Of a stretch of DNA of 19,771 nt, positions 1 to 7,618 are shown piece after piece. This stretch comes from Chitinophaga pinensis (GTDB lineage Bacteria > Bacteroidota > Bacteroidia > Chitinophagales > Chitinophagaceae). Made by a program: the position numbers and the translations under genes. Each line of letters opens with the position of its first letter. Positions within the stretch are counted from its first letter, which is position 1. The notes below the pieces were generated by a model. The model had not been told where the DNA came from. It searched no databases and was given only the letters and a program-made list of their open reading frames with translations. The stretch is from the NCBI GenBank assembly GCA_943324055.2, contig CALPKD020000001.1:1-19771 (forward strand), in the 5' to 3' direction.

Positions 1-312
1 GACTACTTTTTCAAGATGGTGTTGGATAGTGGGAATTGCATTTCTTACATAAAAATGGTGGTGTATTTGAATATAGGAAATGAGTTGTGCTGCTGTCATT
101 TCGGTAAATGGCATTTTGGGCTTATTTTCTGCGACGGTCAGGTTTAGTTCAGCAAAGAGACCGTCAATTGAAATATTTTTTTCTGCACAAGCTTCACCTA
201 ACGTTTTGGCTCCTCTACAACAAAAGTCTAGACTGTACTTTTCTAATACGGGTATGTATTCGTGGTGTTCTAATGCAATACTTTTTAATGTTTTCTCTTT
301 TAGGTTTTCCAT
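1..312 (-). CDS. Iron-sulfur cluster repair di-iron protein (RIC/ScdA/YtfE type), N-terminal part
   Basis: This is a 104-codon open frame starting at the CAT at 310-312 (minus strand) and running off the window edge, so the gene is partial. The N-terminus reads MENLKEKTLKSIALEHHEYI, followed by a double cysteine at residues 31-32 (DFCCRGAKTLGEAC), the signature of the DUF542 / ScdA N-terminal domain. Around residues 85-103 a stretch rich in paired histidines (HHHFYVRNAIP, then QHH) matches the start of the hemerythrin-like di-iron domain. Family members repair Fe-S centres and di-iron sites damaged by nitric oxide or hydrogen peroxide in the cytoplasm. The usual motif is FCCGG; here it is FCCRG. 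The gene sits behind a Crp/Fnr-like operator at 361-374. The C-terminal iron ligands lie outside the window. The family call is firm; the exact substrate is not. Confidence 0.88.
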   Translation of the reverse strand, partial: MENLKEKTLKSIALEHHEYIPVLEKYSLDFCCRGAKTLGEACAEKNISIDGLFAELNLTVAENKPKMPFTEMTAAQLISYIQIHHHFYVRNAIPTIQHHLEKVV

Positions 313-330
313 AGTATAAAATTTATGATG

Positions 331-374
331 CTAAATTCTACCTATAAAAACTTACACGTTATGACGTAGGTCAT
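331..374 (-). promoter_or_regulatory. Crp/Fnr-type operator and promoter of the iron-centre repair gene
   Basis: A perfect inverted repeat ATGAC-gtag-GTCAT lies at 361-374. On the minus strand the octamer GAATTTAG (331-338) is centred exactly 33 bp downstream. It matches 4 of 6 fixed positions of the Bacteroidota -7 element TAnnTTTG, so it is the weakest of the six. The operator centre is 55 bp upstream of the start codon, the same as at the other promoters of this set. Operator plus spacing suggests class II activation. Confidence 0.6.
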
Positions 375-450
375 TTTCTTTCATGAAGTTCATCAATTTG
401 GGAATAATTCCGGATTTCAACAATGCATTGTATACACAAAAAATAAGTGC

Positions 451-1428
451 TTAATCTTTAAATGGTTTTTTCTTAATCATTCCGCCCTTTGTATCTTTTA
501 CTGTATTCATTACTACGAATGCAGTGGGGGTGATTTTCTCAATTTCTGCGTTCAATTTATTTACTTCTAGGCGTGTTATAACTGTATATATAATATCAAC
601 TTCTTTTACTTCCCCTCGTTTCCCGAAACCCTTTTTTCCACTATATACCGTTACCCCTCTTCCCATTACTTCGATTATCATTTTTTGTATTGCTTCGCAA
701 TGGGTTGAGACGATGGTGACTCCTATGTACTCGTCAATACCTTCAATGATAAAATCGAGCGTTTTGGATGCTGCGAAATAAGTAATCATAGAATACATAG
801 CCACTTCGATAGAAATCAGATAAGCGGCTGTTGAAAATAGGACTAGATTAATGATGATAATAATATCGCCAATAGTGACTCCAAACCTTTTGCTTAAATA
901 GATCGCAAGCACTTCTGTGCCATCAATTACAGCTCCTCCTCGGACAGCTAATCCAATCCCTCCGCCCAGGAATATACCTCCAAAAATGGCGATTAATAAG
1001 CTATCCTTTGTAATGGGTGGGAAACTGATCAGTGCAATGCATAGAGATAAAGTTGTGATTGCCAAGGCCGTCTTTATTGCGAATGATTTTCCGAGTGTGA
1101 TATACCCCAGTAAAATGAATGGGATATTGATACCAATGATTAATAAGTATACAGGAATTCCTGTTAGAGTAGAAGTTAAAAGGGAAATCCCCGTTGCCCC
1201 TCCATCCAAGAATTGATTGGGTATTAAAAATCCCTTCAATCCTAAAGTTGCCGAAAAAACGCCTATTAAAATTAAGAAAAAATCTTTTGTATAATGCTTG
1301 ATTGATATTCTAAAACTGCGATATTTTTTTGCAGCCTTATAGCCACTCTCTTTTTTGGACACAATCAATGCAATTGATCTTATATTTTCTAATACAAGTG
1401 ATTTTATTTTTTGTGGAAGTAGTTGCAA
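451..1428 (-). CDS. YitT family membrane protein (DUF161 + DUF2179)
   Basis: A 325-residue integral membrane protein. After about 48 mostly basic, soluble residues there are about five hydrophobic segments (roughly 50-70, 90-110, 120-137, 143-165, 186-210). Family landmarks are the loop PNQFLDGGATGISLL (about 70-84) and AVIDGTEVLAIYLSKRFG (about 166-183). The C-terminal soluble part (about 235-310, with HCEAIQ and GRGVTVYSGKKGF) fits the DUF2179 domain. YitT proteins are widespread and their transported substrate is not established, so no function is assigned. The gene begins 10 bp after the GH30 gene ends on the same strand, so the two are probably co-transcribed. The N-terminal extension before the first membrane segment is longer than I expect for the family, so a later start is possible, although no other ATG is available before the first helix. 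Confidence 0.85.
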   Translation of the reverse strand: MQLLPQKIKSLVLENIRSIALIVSKKESGYKAAKKYRSFRISIKHYTKDFFLILIGVFSATLGLKGFLIPNQFLDGGATGISLLTSTLTGIPVYLLIIGINIPFILLGYITLGKSFAIKTALAITTLSLCIALISFPPITKDSLLIAIFGGIFLGGGIGLAVRGGAVIDGTEVLAIYLSKRFGVTIGDIIIIINLVLFSTAAYLISIEVAMYSMITYFAASKTLDFIIEGIDEYIGVTIVSTHCEAIQKMIIEVMGRGVTVYSGKKGFGKRGEVKEVDIIYTVITRLEVNKLNAEIEKITPTAFVVMNTVKDTKGGMIKKKPFKD

Positions 1429-1438
1429 GTAAATAATA

Positions 1439-2899
1439 TTATTTAATGACTAATGTCTGTATTGCATGAGGCAAGATTGTAATAACCGCAGCATAAGTAC
1501 CAATACATAAATTATATCTAATTTGATTTTCACTTTGATTCATTACTATTACATTAATACTCTTGTCTTGATTTACAAAAGCAGTAGTTAATAGTTGACT
1601 CCTGCTAGCCGAACTATTAATTAATTTTGCACCTGGGCGAACAAATTTTGAAAAATGTCCGATATAATAATAGGCACTTGTAAAAATAAGTGTTCCTTTT
1701 TTCAAATCAGCATGCACTGGTGCAAAGCATAAATTTCCAACATGATTTGGTCCGCCAGTTTCGTCTAATAAGATATTCCAGTCTGTCCAGCCCACACTTC
1801 CATTATTAAAATCATTGATCATGGATCGGCCATAACGTTCCCCTAAATACCAAGCATTTAGTTTTGAATAATCAAAACGCTCTCCGCATCCTTCGGTAAA
1901 CATTATATTTTTATTTGGATACGCTTTGTGTACGAGCCCTACATTATTAAACATGGGCTGACCGCCGCTCCAGTCCTCATACCAGTGAAAACCCATTCCC
2001 CATGCGTATTTAGAAGCTTCTGGATCATCAAAAATTACATTGGCTCTATGTACCATTAAATCTCTATTGTGGTCCCATACGATAATTTTTTTAGCACCAA
2101 GTCCAGCTTTTTGCATTGTAGGACCTAAGTAGTTTTTTAAGAAATCTCTTTCTTCCTCAGCAGTATAAATACAAGACTCCCATTTTTGTGTAGCCATTGG
2201 TTCATTTTGTACAGTGATCCCCCAAACAGGGACACCCTCTTTTTCGTAGGCCTTAATAAACTTAGTATAATAATTTGCCCAGCTTTGACTAAGTGCTGGC
2301 TTTAATTTTCCGCCATGTAGCATTTCATTATTTGTCTTCATAAAAGCAGGAGGACTCCACGGACTTGCATACAGCGTAATTTTTCCACCAGCCGCTTTAA
2401 TTACTTCTTTTATAAATGGTAATCGATATGCGCGATCGTGATCAATATTAAATGTTTTTAAGGCCGTGTCTCCTTCCTTCACGTAGGTATAACTTCCACT
2501 ACTAAAATCACTGCTATGGATTGTGGTCCTTGCTATTGAGTATCCAATACCCTTTTCTTTGCTATAATAGGCCTCTAGTAATTGTACTTGTTGGATTTTT
2601 GATAATTTGGAAAAAGTTTCAGCGCTCGCATCTGTTAAGGCACCTCCAATACCAAGTACTGTTTGAAATTGCTTAGTTGGATCTACAAATACACTTATTT
2701 CTCCTTCAACCGGCTGTGGTAGTATAGTAAAGCCAATTGGAGGCGCAGCTGATATCCTCATATCACTATTTTCTGCTGTAGAAAAAACGGTGACAATTTT
2801 TGAAGCAATACTTGACGAATGCGATTTTTTTTGCTGCTTGTTTTGAGCGAACGTAGACAATGAAAGGAATGGCAATAAAAATACGAAAATTATTCTCAT
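1439..2899 (-). CDS. Glycoside hydrolase family 30 (glucosylceramidase-like beta-glycosidase), secreted
   Basis: A 486-residue protein with a clear Sec signal peptide (MRIIFVFLLPFLSLSTFAQ; cleavage expected around residue 19). The GH30 core is recognisable: FQTVLGIGGALTDASAETF (78-96), SPWSPPAFMKTNN (179-191), ITVQNEP (228-234) with the acid/base Glu233, and IMFTEGCGE (332-340) with the nucleophile Glu336. The motif WNILLDETGGPNH (374-386) is also typical. GH30 enzymes are retaining beta-glycosidases with a TIM barrel and a side beta domain, acting on beta-glucosides, beta-xylosides or related glycans. Export to the periplasm or outside is expected. The sequence looks closest to the bacterial glucosylceramidase / beta-1,6-glucanase branch, but substrate cannot be read from it. 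The downstream YitT gene is probably in the same transcript. Both catalytic acids are present, so the enzyme should be active. Confidence 0.92.
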   Translation of the reverse strand: MRIIFVFLLPFLSLSTFAQNKQQKKSHSSSIASKIVTVFSTAENSDMRISAAPPIGFTILPQPVEGEISVFVDPTKQFQTVLGIGGALTDASAETFSKLSKIQQVQLLEAYYSKEKGIGYSIARTTIHSSDFSSGSYTYVKEGDTALKTFNIDHDRAYRLPFIKEVIKAAGGKITLYASPWSPPAFMKTNNEMLHGGKLKPALSQSWANYYTKFIKAYEKEGVPVWGITVQNEPMATQKWESCIYTAEEERDFLKNYLGPTMQKAGLGAKKIIVWDHNRDLMVHRANVIFDDPEASKYAWGMGFHWYEDWSGGQPMFNNVGLVHKAYPNKNIMFTEGCGERFDYSKLNAWYLGERYGRSMINDFNNGSVGWTDWNILLDETGGPNHVGNLCFAPVHADLKKGTLIFTSAYYYIGHFSKFVRPGAKLINSSASRSQLLTTAFVNQDKSINVIVMNQSENQIRYNLCIGTYAAVITILPHAIQTLVIK

Positions 2900-2953
2900 A
2901 CTAGGTGGTATTATGCTGGGTTAACGAAAGGTTACTATTTAATAGCTGTAAAA

Positions 2954-2961
2954 CAAATTTA
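2954..2961 (-). promoter_or_regulatory. Possible -7 element for the GH30 gene
   Basis: The minus-strand octamer TAAATTTG is an exact match to the Bacteroidota -7 consensus TAnnTTTG, 55 bp upstream of the GH30 start codon. It is also the left arm of a short inverted repeat, CAAATT-taaac-AATTTG (2954-2970). I see no convincing -33 TTG at the right spacing, so this is tentative. Confidence 0.3.
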
Positions 2962-3066
2962 AACAATTTGCGATTCATATTGAATTATTTGTTGAGCCAT
3001 TTTGTTGCAAAAAAATAAAGATTAATTGCAAGATTTACGCTATTTTCATTCTTATAAAATTATAAT

Positions 3067-3291
3067 ATGTCAACAAAAATTACCATTAATAATAATGGAT
3101 CGATAAAAGTAGAAGGAGATTTCACTATTGTAGACCGAGAAGGAAACCAGTATGATTTGGGAGGTAGGGAAGTATTAGGACTTTGTCGTTGTGGACTTAG
3201 TAAAAATAAGCCATTTTGTGATGGAGCACATAATGGTCAATTTGAACACGAGGCAAAAGCATTTGCTTTGCCACCTAAAAAAACACTTTAG
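3067..3291 (+). CDS. CDGSH-type iron-sulfur domain protein
   Basis: A 74-residue protein with the full CDGSH signature: Cys40-x-Cys42, then KPFCDGAH with Cys51 and His55. This three-cysteine, one-histidine pattern binds a redox-active [2Fe-2S] cluster, as in mitoNEET and its bacterial relatives. No signal peptide or membrane segment is seen, so it is probably cytoplasmic; it is a single-domain form. The N-terminal part (MSTKITINNNGSIKVEGDF) resembles the beta-strand lead-in usual in bacterial members. It is followed after 14 bp by the DinB-like gene and then by the DUF2461 gene on the same strand, suggesting a three-gene operon. The precise physiological role of bacterial CDGSH proteins is not settled; redox or Fe-S handling is the family-level expectation. 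Confidence 0.93.
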   Translation: MSTKITINNNGSIKVEGDFTIVDREGNQYDLGGREVLGLCRCGLSKNKPFCDGAHNGQFEHEAKAFALPPKKTL

Positions 3292-3305
3292 TCTAAAATA
3301 TACCG

Positions 3306-3773
3306 ATGCCTAAATTATTAAGCCTTATTGATCAGTTAGCGCAACAGATAAAAAATTTGGACCAAGTCAGTCACACTGTCTCTAAAGGCAGTGTGGCATG
3401 GCATATAGAACATAGTTTATTAGTTATTACTCAGATAGTAGAAGGAGTTAAGCATTCTGACCCGACTAAATATAAATGGGAATTCAATTTCAAACGCATA
3501 ATTGTACTCGCATTAAATAAAATACCAAGGGGGAAGGCCACAGCACCCGCATCCGTTTTGCCAATCGAAAATTTGACGCAAGCCCATTTAATGGAAAGCA
3601 TCAATAAAGCAAAAAACAGCCTCAAGGTCTTGGATAGTTGTGACCCATACCAGTATTTTACGCATCCTTTTTTTGCTCATTTAAAGGTAGCACCTACTAA
3701 AAGATTTTTTGTAGTACATACAACGCATCATCTAAGAATTATAAAAGATATTTTAAAAGCTAATGTCAGATGA
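3306..3773 (+). CDS. DinB-superfamily protein, DUF1569-like
   Basis: A 155-residue, largely helical protein. The N-terminal helix (PKLLSLIDQLAQQIKNL) is followed by SVAWHIEHSLLVITQIV (about 29-45) with paired histidines, and a C-terminal THHLRIIKDIL (about 140-150) supplies more. This histidine layout fits the DinB / DUF1569 four-helix bundle, in which three histidines hold a metal. The Lys-Pro-rich stretch PRGKATAPASVLP in the middle is also like DUF1569 proteins. Members are mostly uncharacterised; some related families use bacillithiol or other thiols, but nothing here proves that. The stop codon overlaps the start of the next gene by four bases (ATGA at 3770-3773), implying translational coupling. 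Family assignment is by memory of the pattern and is moderately secure. Confidence 0.65.
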   Translation: MPKLLSLIDQLAQQIKNLDQVSHTVSKGSVAWHIEHSLLVITQIVEGVKHSDPTKYKWEFNFKRIIVLALNKIPRGKATAPASVLPIENLTQAHLMESINKAKNSLKVLDSCDPYQYFTHPFFAHLKVAPTKRFFVVHTTHHLRIIKDILKANVR

Positions 3774-4432
3774 TACAACATAGTACGATACAATTTTTAA
3801 AGGCATTAAAAAAGCACAACAATAGAGAGTGGTTTTTGGAAAACAAGCCAAAATATGAGTTAGCAAAGGCAGACTATTTATTATTTGTTGAAAAAGTATT
3901 AAACGGAATACAAGCATTTGATACTTCGCTTTCGCACATAGAACCAAAAAAATGTGTTTTCAGAATTAATCGAGATGTACGATTTAGTAAAAATAAAGAT
4001 CCCTATAAAACCAATCTAGGCGCTAGTTTTAGCAAGGGGGGCAAAAAAATTGATTCTGCAGGTTATTATTTTCATTTAGAACCAGGCGCTTCTTTTATTG
4101 GCGGCGGCTTATGGATGCCAATGGCTCCTGAATTAAAAAAAGTGAGACAGGAGCTCGACTATTGTTACAAAGAATTTAAAGCGATACTTAATAATAAAAA
4201 ATTTAAGGCCCATTTTGAAGGTCTAGATAGTTCAGAGAAGTTGGTACGAGCGCCAAAGGATTATGAAATAGATAATCCTGCAATCGAATGCTTAAAATTA
4301 AAAAGCTTTGTCGTAATGATGCCCATATCAGATGCTGAGTTGTTAGATAAGCAGTTAATTAAAAAAACAATTTCCGCATTTGAATCTATGGCACCTTTTA
4401 TTCATTTTTTAAATCGCGCTTTAGACAACTAA
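3770..4432 (+). CDS. DUF2461 domain protein (TIGR02453 family)
   Basis: A 220-residue soluble protein without a signal peptide. The sequence follows the DUF2461 family along its length: FLKALKKHNNREWFLENK at the N-terminus, a central FRINRDVRFSKNKDPYKTN (about 64-82), then GYYFHLEPGASFIGGGLWMP (about 99-118). The biochemical function of this family is not established; its members are common in Bacteroidota and some other bacteria. The start codon overlaps the upstream stop (ATGA), so it is translated in series with the DinB-like gene. Its stop codon is only 3 bp from the stop codon of the convergent cytochrome c peroxidase gene, leaving no room for an intergenic terminator. Confidence 0.88.
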   Translation: MIQHSTIQFLKALKKHNNREWFLENKPKYELAKADYLLFVEKVLNGIQAFDTSLSHIEPKKCVFRINRDVRFSKNKDPYKTNLGASFSKGGKKIDSAGYYFHLEPGASFIGGGLWMPMAPELKKVRQELDYCYKEFKAILNNKKFKAHFEGLDSSEKLVRAPKDYEIDNPAIECLKLKSFVVMMPISDAELLDKQLIKKTISAFESMAPFIHFLNRALDN

Positions 4433-4435
4433 GTC

Positions 4436-5644
4436 CTATTGTGCTAAAAAGGGGTTAGACCATTTTTTGTCTGTGTAAATATTGGTTCCTCCTAGTGTCT
4501 GTATAAATGCAATTACAGCAGTGGTTTCGGCGGGGGTTAAATTCAATTTATTACCAACGTTGTCAACTTTTAAACGACCATCTAAATTATTATTTCCTAC
4601 AACATTCGGGATTGCATTGTAATGTGCAAGTACTGCATTCAATGTTCTAAATTGTCCGGTATGCATCATAGGACTATTTACTGTGCCGTCTGGCTTAACC
4701 AAGTCTCTAAGGGATGGTGATTTAGTGTTATTTAATTCAGTAGCTGCGCTACCAATGATACCAATAATTCCGTTGTTTCTTGAATTGGGATCTATATCAA
4801 ATTCCGGCGCTCTATGACATCCATTACAACCTATTCCTCCTCCAATTCTATTCCCACTTCCGTCAAAAACTGGGGGTGTTAAAAATAAATTTTTCCCATT
4901 GTTTTCGACAGCGGAATAATTTGGGAAGGGATTATTGTTGTTGTTTGTTTGGGCTCTTCCAATGTCAAATTTGCTATCGAACGACTGGATGCTTCTAATA
5001 AATTGTGACATCGTTTCTTGGAGACGCGGTTCTGTTACAAGCGTATCCGCATAAACAGCTTTAAATAGTTCCTTGTAGTAGTTGATACCCGCAAGTTTAG
5101 CCAGCAAAGTGGCAATGGTTGGGCGCCCGTTTAAACCACTAAAGCCCATTTCGGCATGGTCCTGAATAGGCATGGTAGTTTGTTGTTCTAAGCTTGCAGC
5201 TCTTTCATTCCAGAAAAAATTTACCTCATTTGAAAATCTAGCATTGATTAATCTCATGGAGTGCCTAATGGATACGCCACCAAGCACTCCATTGCTTATT
5301 GTTGAGGTATCGCTAAATGCGAATGCTTGCTTGTGGCAACTACTACATGAAATAGTATTATTAATACTTAAATTCTTGTCATAAAATAAAACGCGACCCA
5401 ATGTTGCTTTTTTGTCGGTTATAGGATTGTTTCCTCCATTGTCATTTGTAATATAACTTGGCCTTACTTGTAAGGCATAATTGCTTAGTTGCGAAAAATC
5501 GATTGCTGTTCCAAAGGCAGCTTTAATGGCTGCATAGGGGTCGACTGTTACGGGTATTGGCGCAATTACGTCGGTTTTTGAACAACTTGATATGAATCCA
5601 ATGAATACAAAAAAAGAGATCGCTACTAGTATTGCTTTGTTCAT
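4436..5644 (-). CDS. Dihaem cytochrome c peroxidase family lipoprotein
   Basis: A 402-residue protein. The N-terminus is a lipoprotein signal peptide (hydrophobic 4-18, then FISSC with Cys21 as the likely lipidated residue). Two CxxCH haem c sites are present: Cys100-Cys103-His104 (CSSCH) and Cys273-Cys276-His277 (CNGCH). Downstream PMMHTGQFRTL supplies a methionine that could be the axial ligand in the peroxidase family. LGRVLFYDKNLS and RNAR-like blocks also fit the CcpA/MauG superfamily. The expected reaction is reduction of H2O2 to water in the periplasm using electrons from small cytochromes; MauG-type oxidation of another protein cannot be excluded. A poly-Asn run (residues 234-238) sits between the two haem domains. 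The gene is monocistronic as far as seen, and convergent with the DUF2461 gene. Confidence 0.9.
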   Translation of the reverse strand: MNKAILVAISFFVFIGFISSCSKTDVIAPIPVTVDPYAAIKAAFGTAIDFSQLSNYALQVRPSYITNDNGGNNPITDKKATLGRVLFYDKNLSINNTISCSSCHKQAFAFSDTSTISNGVLGGVSIRHSMRLINARFSNEVNFFWNERAASLEQQTTMPIQDHAEMGFSGLNGRPTIATLLAKLAGINYYKELFKAVYADTLVTEPRLQETMSQFIRSIQSFDSKFDIGRAQTNNNNNPFPNYSAVENNGKNLFLTPPVFDGSGNRIGGGIGCNGCHRAPEFDIDPNSRNNGIIGIIGSAATELNNTKSPSLRDLVKPDGTVNSPMMHTGQFRTLNAVLAHYNAIPNVVGNNNLDGRLKVDNVGNKLNLTPAETTAVIAFIQTLGGTNIYTDKKWSNPFLAQ

Positions 5645-5671
5645 AATGGAGCAGGTAATAATTAATAAATA

Positions 5672-5685
5672 ATTGAATATTCAAT
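5672..5685. promoter_or_regulatory. Perfect palindrome upstream of the cytochrome c peroxidase gene
   Basis: ATTGAATATTCAAT is a 14-bp perfect palindrome centred 34 bp upstream of the peroxidase start codon. Upstream of it, TAAACTTG (minus strand, 5705-5712) matches 5 of 6 positions of the -7 consensus. If that is the promoter, the palindrome would lie just after the transcription start, a position suited to a repressor. It differs from the Crp/Fnr-like repeats. The binding protein is unknown. Confidence 0.35.
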
Positions 5686-5731
5686 CTGATTCATTTATTA
5701 CCAACAAGTTTAAACCAAAAATTCAATTTTC

Positions 5732-5747
5732 TACGATTATTATCGTA
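5732..5747. repeat. Inverted repeat TACGAT-N4-ATCGTA
   Basis: TACGAT-tatt-ATCGTA has two perfect 6-bp arms around a 4-bp spacer, between the divergent peroxidase and flavoprotein genes. The geometry resembles the Crp/Fnr-like repeats, but the core is CGAT rather than TGAT/TGAC, and no -7-like octamer lies at the 33-bp spacing. It could be a degenerate member or the site of another regulator. Confidence 0.35.
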
Positions 5748-5830
5748 ATTAACATGAATTTGGCAAATTAGTCATGTAAAGGCGCCACTAAAAATTATAG
5801 GACTATAGGTTATCAAATCGTATTCTTTGA

Positions 5831-5875
5831 TGTGATAGTTGTCACAATAAATATTGCGATAAATATTGATTTTTG
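5831..5875 (+). promoter_or_regulatory. Crp/Fnr-type operator and promoter of the flavoprotein-rhodanese gene
   Basis: TGTGAT-agtt-GTCACA lies at 5831-5846, close to the E. coli CRP consensus TGTGA-N6-TCACA. The octamer GATTTTTG (5868-5875) matches 5 of 6 fixed positions of TAnnTTTG and is centred exactly 33 bp downstream. The operator centre is 54 bp upstream of the start codon at 5893. Confidence 0.7.
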
Positions 5876-5892
5876 TGTTCTAAACTAGTAAA

Positions 5893-7548
5893 ATGAAATA
5901 CATAATAGTGGGTGCTGTTGCAGGTGGAGCTAGTACTGCAGCAAGATTAAGAAGATTAGACGAACATGCTGAAATAATTATTTTTGAAAAAGGGGAATAC
6001 ATTTCCTATGCCAACTGCGGCTTGCCTTATTATATTGGCAATGTAATTAAGGACCGTAATAGCTTGTTTGTACAAACAGCAACAGCCTTTAATCAACGGT
6101 TCAATATTGATGTGCGGGTGCAAACTGAAGTAGTATCAATTGATGTAGTAAACAAAACAATTAAGGCAAGCAATAAAATTACAGGAGCTATTTATGAAGA
6201 AAGTTTTGACAAGCTTGTTTTGTCTCCAGGAGCTGAACCCATTCGTCCTCCCTTACCAGGGATTGAAAACGAGGGTATTTTTACATTACGCAATGTAAAC
6301 GATACGGATTATATCAAATCCTATGTGACACAACAGTCGGTTAAAAAAGCAGTTGTTATTGGGGGAGGGTTTATTGGATTAGAGATGGCCGAAAATTTAA
6401 AAGAACTAGGGATAACCGTTACAATCATTGAAATGGGTAATCAAATTTTAGCTCCAGTAGATTTCCCAATTGCTGCTATTGTTCAACAGCATATCCGTTC
6501 CAAAGGAGTAGACCTTCGTTTAAGTACTGCAGTAACTGGATTTGAAAAAATGGGAGCTCGATTGCAAGTAAATGTATCAGCAGGCGCACCTATTGAAGCA
6601 GATGTTGTTATTTTATCAATTGGGGTTAAGCCGGATACGAGGTTAGCGTTGGCTGCAGGATTAAAAATCGGCGCTGCGCGCGGTATTTGGGTCAATGAAT
6701 TTTTGCAAACTTCTCATCCTGATATATACGCTGTAGGAGATGCCATCGAATTTGAAAATCCAATCACACATCAACCATTAATTACTTATTTAGCAGGTCC
6801 TGCCAATAAGCAAGGCCGGATATGTGCAAATAATATTGTACTTGGAAATGTGCAAGCATATCATGGATCTATCAATACCGCGATTGTAAAAGTTTTTGAC
6901 ATGACTGTTGCCACAGCAGGCACTGCTGCAAAGCATTTAGTCGCAGCAGGAATTAAGCATATTGTGTCTACTACACATAATGGAGCACATGCCGGATACT
7001 ACCCTGGTTCAAAACAAATGAGTATCCAAATTGCATTTTCACCTGAAACAGGTCAGTTATATAGTGCTCAGATTGCTGGGTACGATGGGGTAGACAAAAG
7101 AATTGATATATTGGCTTCCTTAATAAAAAGGAATAGTACTATTTATGAACTCGTCGATTTTGAACATGCTTACGCACCACCTTATTCTTCTGCAAAAGAT
7201 CCGGTGAATATGGCTGGCTTCGTAGCTGAAAATATTTTATTAGAAAGATTGCATATTTTTTATTGGAATGAAATAGGGCTGATCACCGCTGATGAGCTAC
7301 TTATAGATGTTCGCAGGGCGGATGAATTTGAAAATGGGAAAATCAACAATGCGATAAATATTCCGGTAGACGAACTAAGAAAAAGAATGAGTGAAATTTC
7401 TAAAGATAAAAATGTATTTATATACTGTGAAGCAGGATTACGGGGATATTTAGCGCAACGTATTTTATTGCAAAATGGGTATAAAAATGTGAAAAATTTA
7501 TCCGGTGGATACCAGCTATGGAATGCAGCTAGTAAGGAAGCCGTATAA
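5893..7548 (+). CDS. CoA-disulfide reductase-like flavoprotein with C-terminal rhodanese domain (CoADR-Rhd type)
   Basis: A 551-residue soluble protein with two parts. Residues 1 to about 440 are an FAD/NAD(P)H pyridine nucleotide-disulfide oxidoreductase: the FAD-binding GAVAGGASTAARLRR (7-21), a single active cysteine in SYANCGLPYY (Cys42), a second dinucleotide motif VVIGGGFIGLEMAENL (about 155-170), and the FAD-contacting IYAVGDAIEF (about 280-289). Residues about 455-551 are a rhodanese domain with active Cys512 in CEAGLRGYLAQ. Characterised enzymes of this fusion type reduce CoA disulfide, CoA persulfide or polysulfide with NAD(P)H. The single N-terminal cysteine instead of a CxxxxC pair supports this CoADR/Npsr class over glutathione reductase types. 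The gene stands alone behind a Crp/Fnr-like operator and ends in a shared hairpin terminator. The exact substrate (CoA disulfide, persulfide or S0) is undetermined. Confidence 0.9.
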   Translation: MKYIIVGAVAGGASTAARLRRLDEHAEIIIFEKGEYISYANCGLPYYIGNVIKDRNSLFVQTATAFNQRFNIDVRVQTEVVSIDVVNKTIKASNKITGAIYEESFDKLVLSPGAEPIRPPLPGIENEGIFTLRNVNDTDYIKSYVTQQSVKKAVVIGGGFIGLEMAENLKELGITVTIIEMGNQILAPVDFPIAAIVQQHIRSKGVDLRLSTAVTGFEKMGARLQVNVSAGAPIEADVVILSIGVKPDTRLALAAGLKIGAARGIWVNEFLQTSHPDIYAVGDAIEFENPITHQPLITYLAGPANKQGRICANNIVLGNVQAYHGSINTAIVKVFDMTVATAGTAAKHLVAAGIKHIVSTTHNGAHAGYYPGSKQMSIQIAFSPETGQLYSAQIAGYDGVDKRIDILASLIKRNSTIYELVDFEHAYAPPYSSAKDPVNMAGFVAENILLERLHIFYWNEIGLITADELLIDVRRADEFENGKINNAINIPVDELRKRMSEISKDKNVFIYCEAGLRGYLAQRILLQNGYKNVKNLSGGYQLWNAASKEAV

Positions 7549-7563
7549 TTACAATGGGGTAAT

Positions 7564-7601
7564 AAAAAAAGGGAGTCATTTATCAATGACTCCCTTTTTT
7601 T
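7564..7601. terminator. Bidirectional intrinsic terminator
   Basis: A 10-bp perfect stem (GGGAGTCATT at 7571-7580 with AATGACTCCC at 7585-7594) closes a TATC loop. Seven A precede it and seven T follow it, so it gives a hairpin plus U-tract in both directions. It lies between the convergent flavoprotein gene (ends 7548) and the DUF2892 gene (ends 7619) and should serve both. Confidence 0.92.
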
Positions 7602-7618
7602 ATTAGTATAGCAAACTA

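Noticed and set aside
80..319. Plus-strand open frame of 79 residues at the window start
   Set aside because: It is the shadow of the minus-strand RIC gene, which has a recognisable family signature and its own operator.
2954..2970. Inverted repeat CAAATT-N5-AATTTG between the GH30 and CDGSH genes as a Crp/Fnr-like operator
   Set aside because: The core lacks TGA/TCA and the spacer is 5 bp. In AT-rich DNA such repeats arise easily. It is mentioned only as a possible -7 element.
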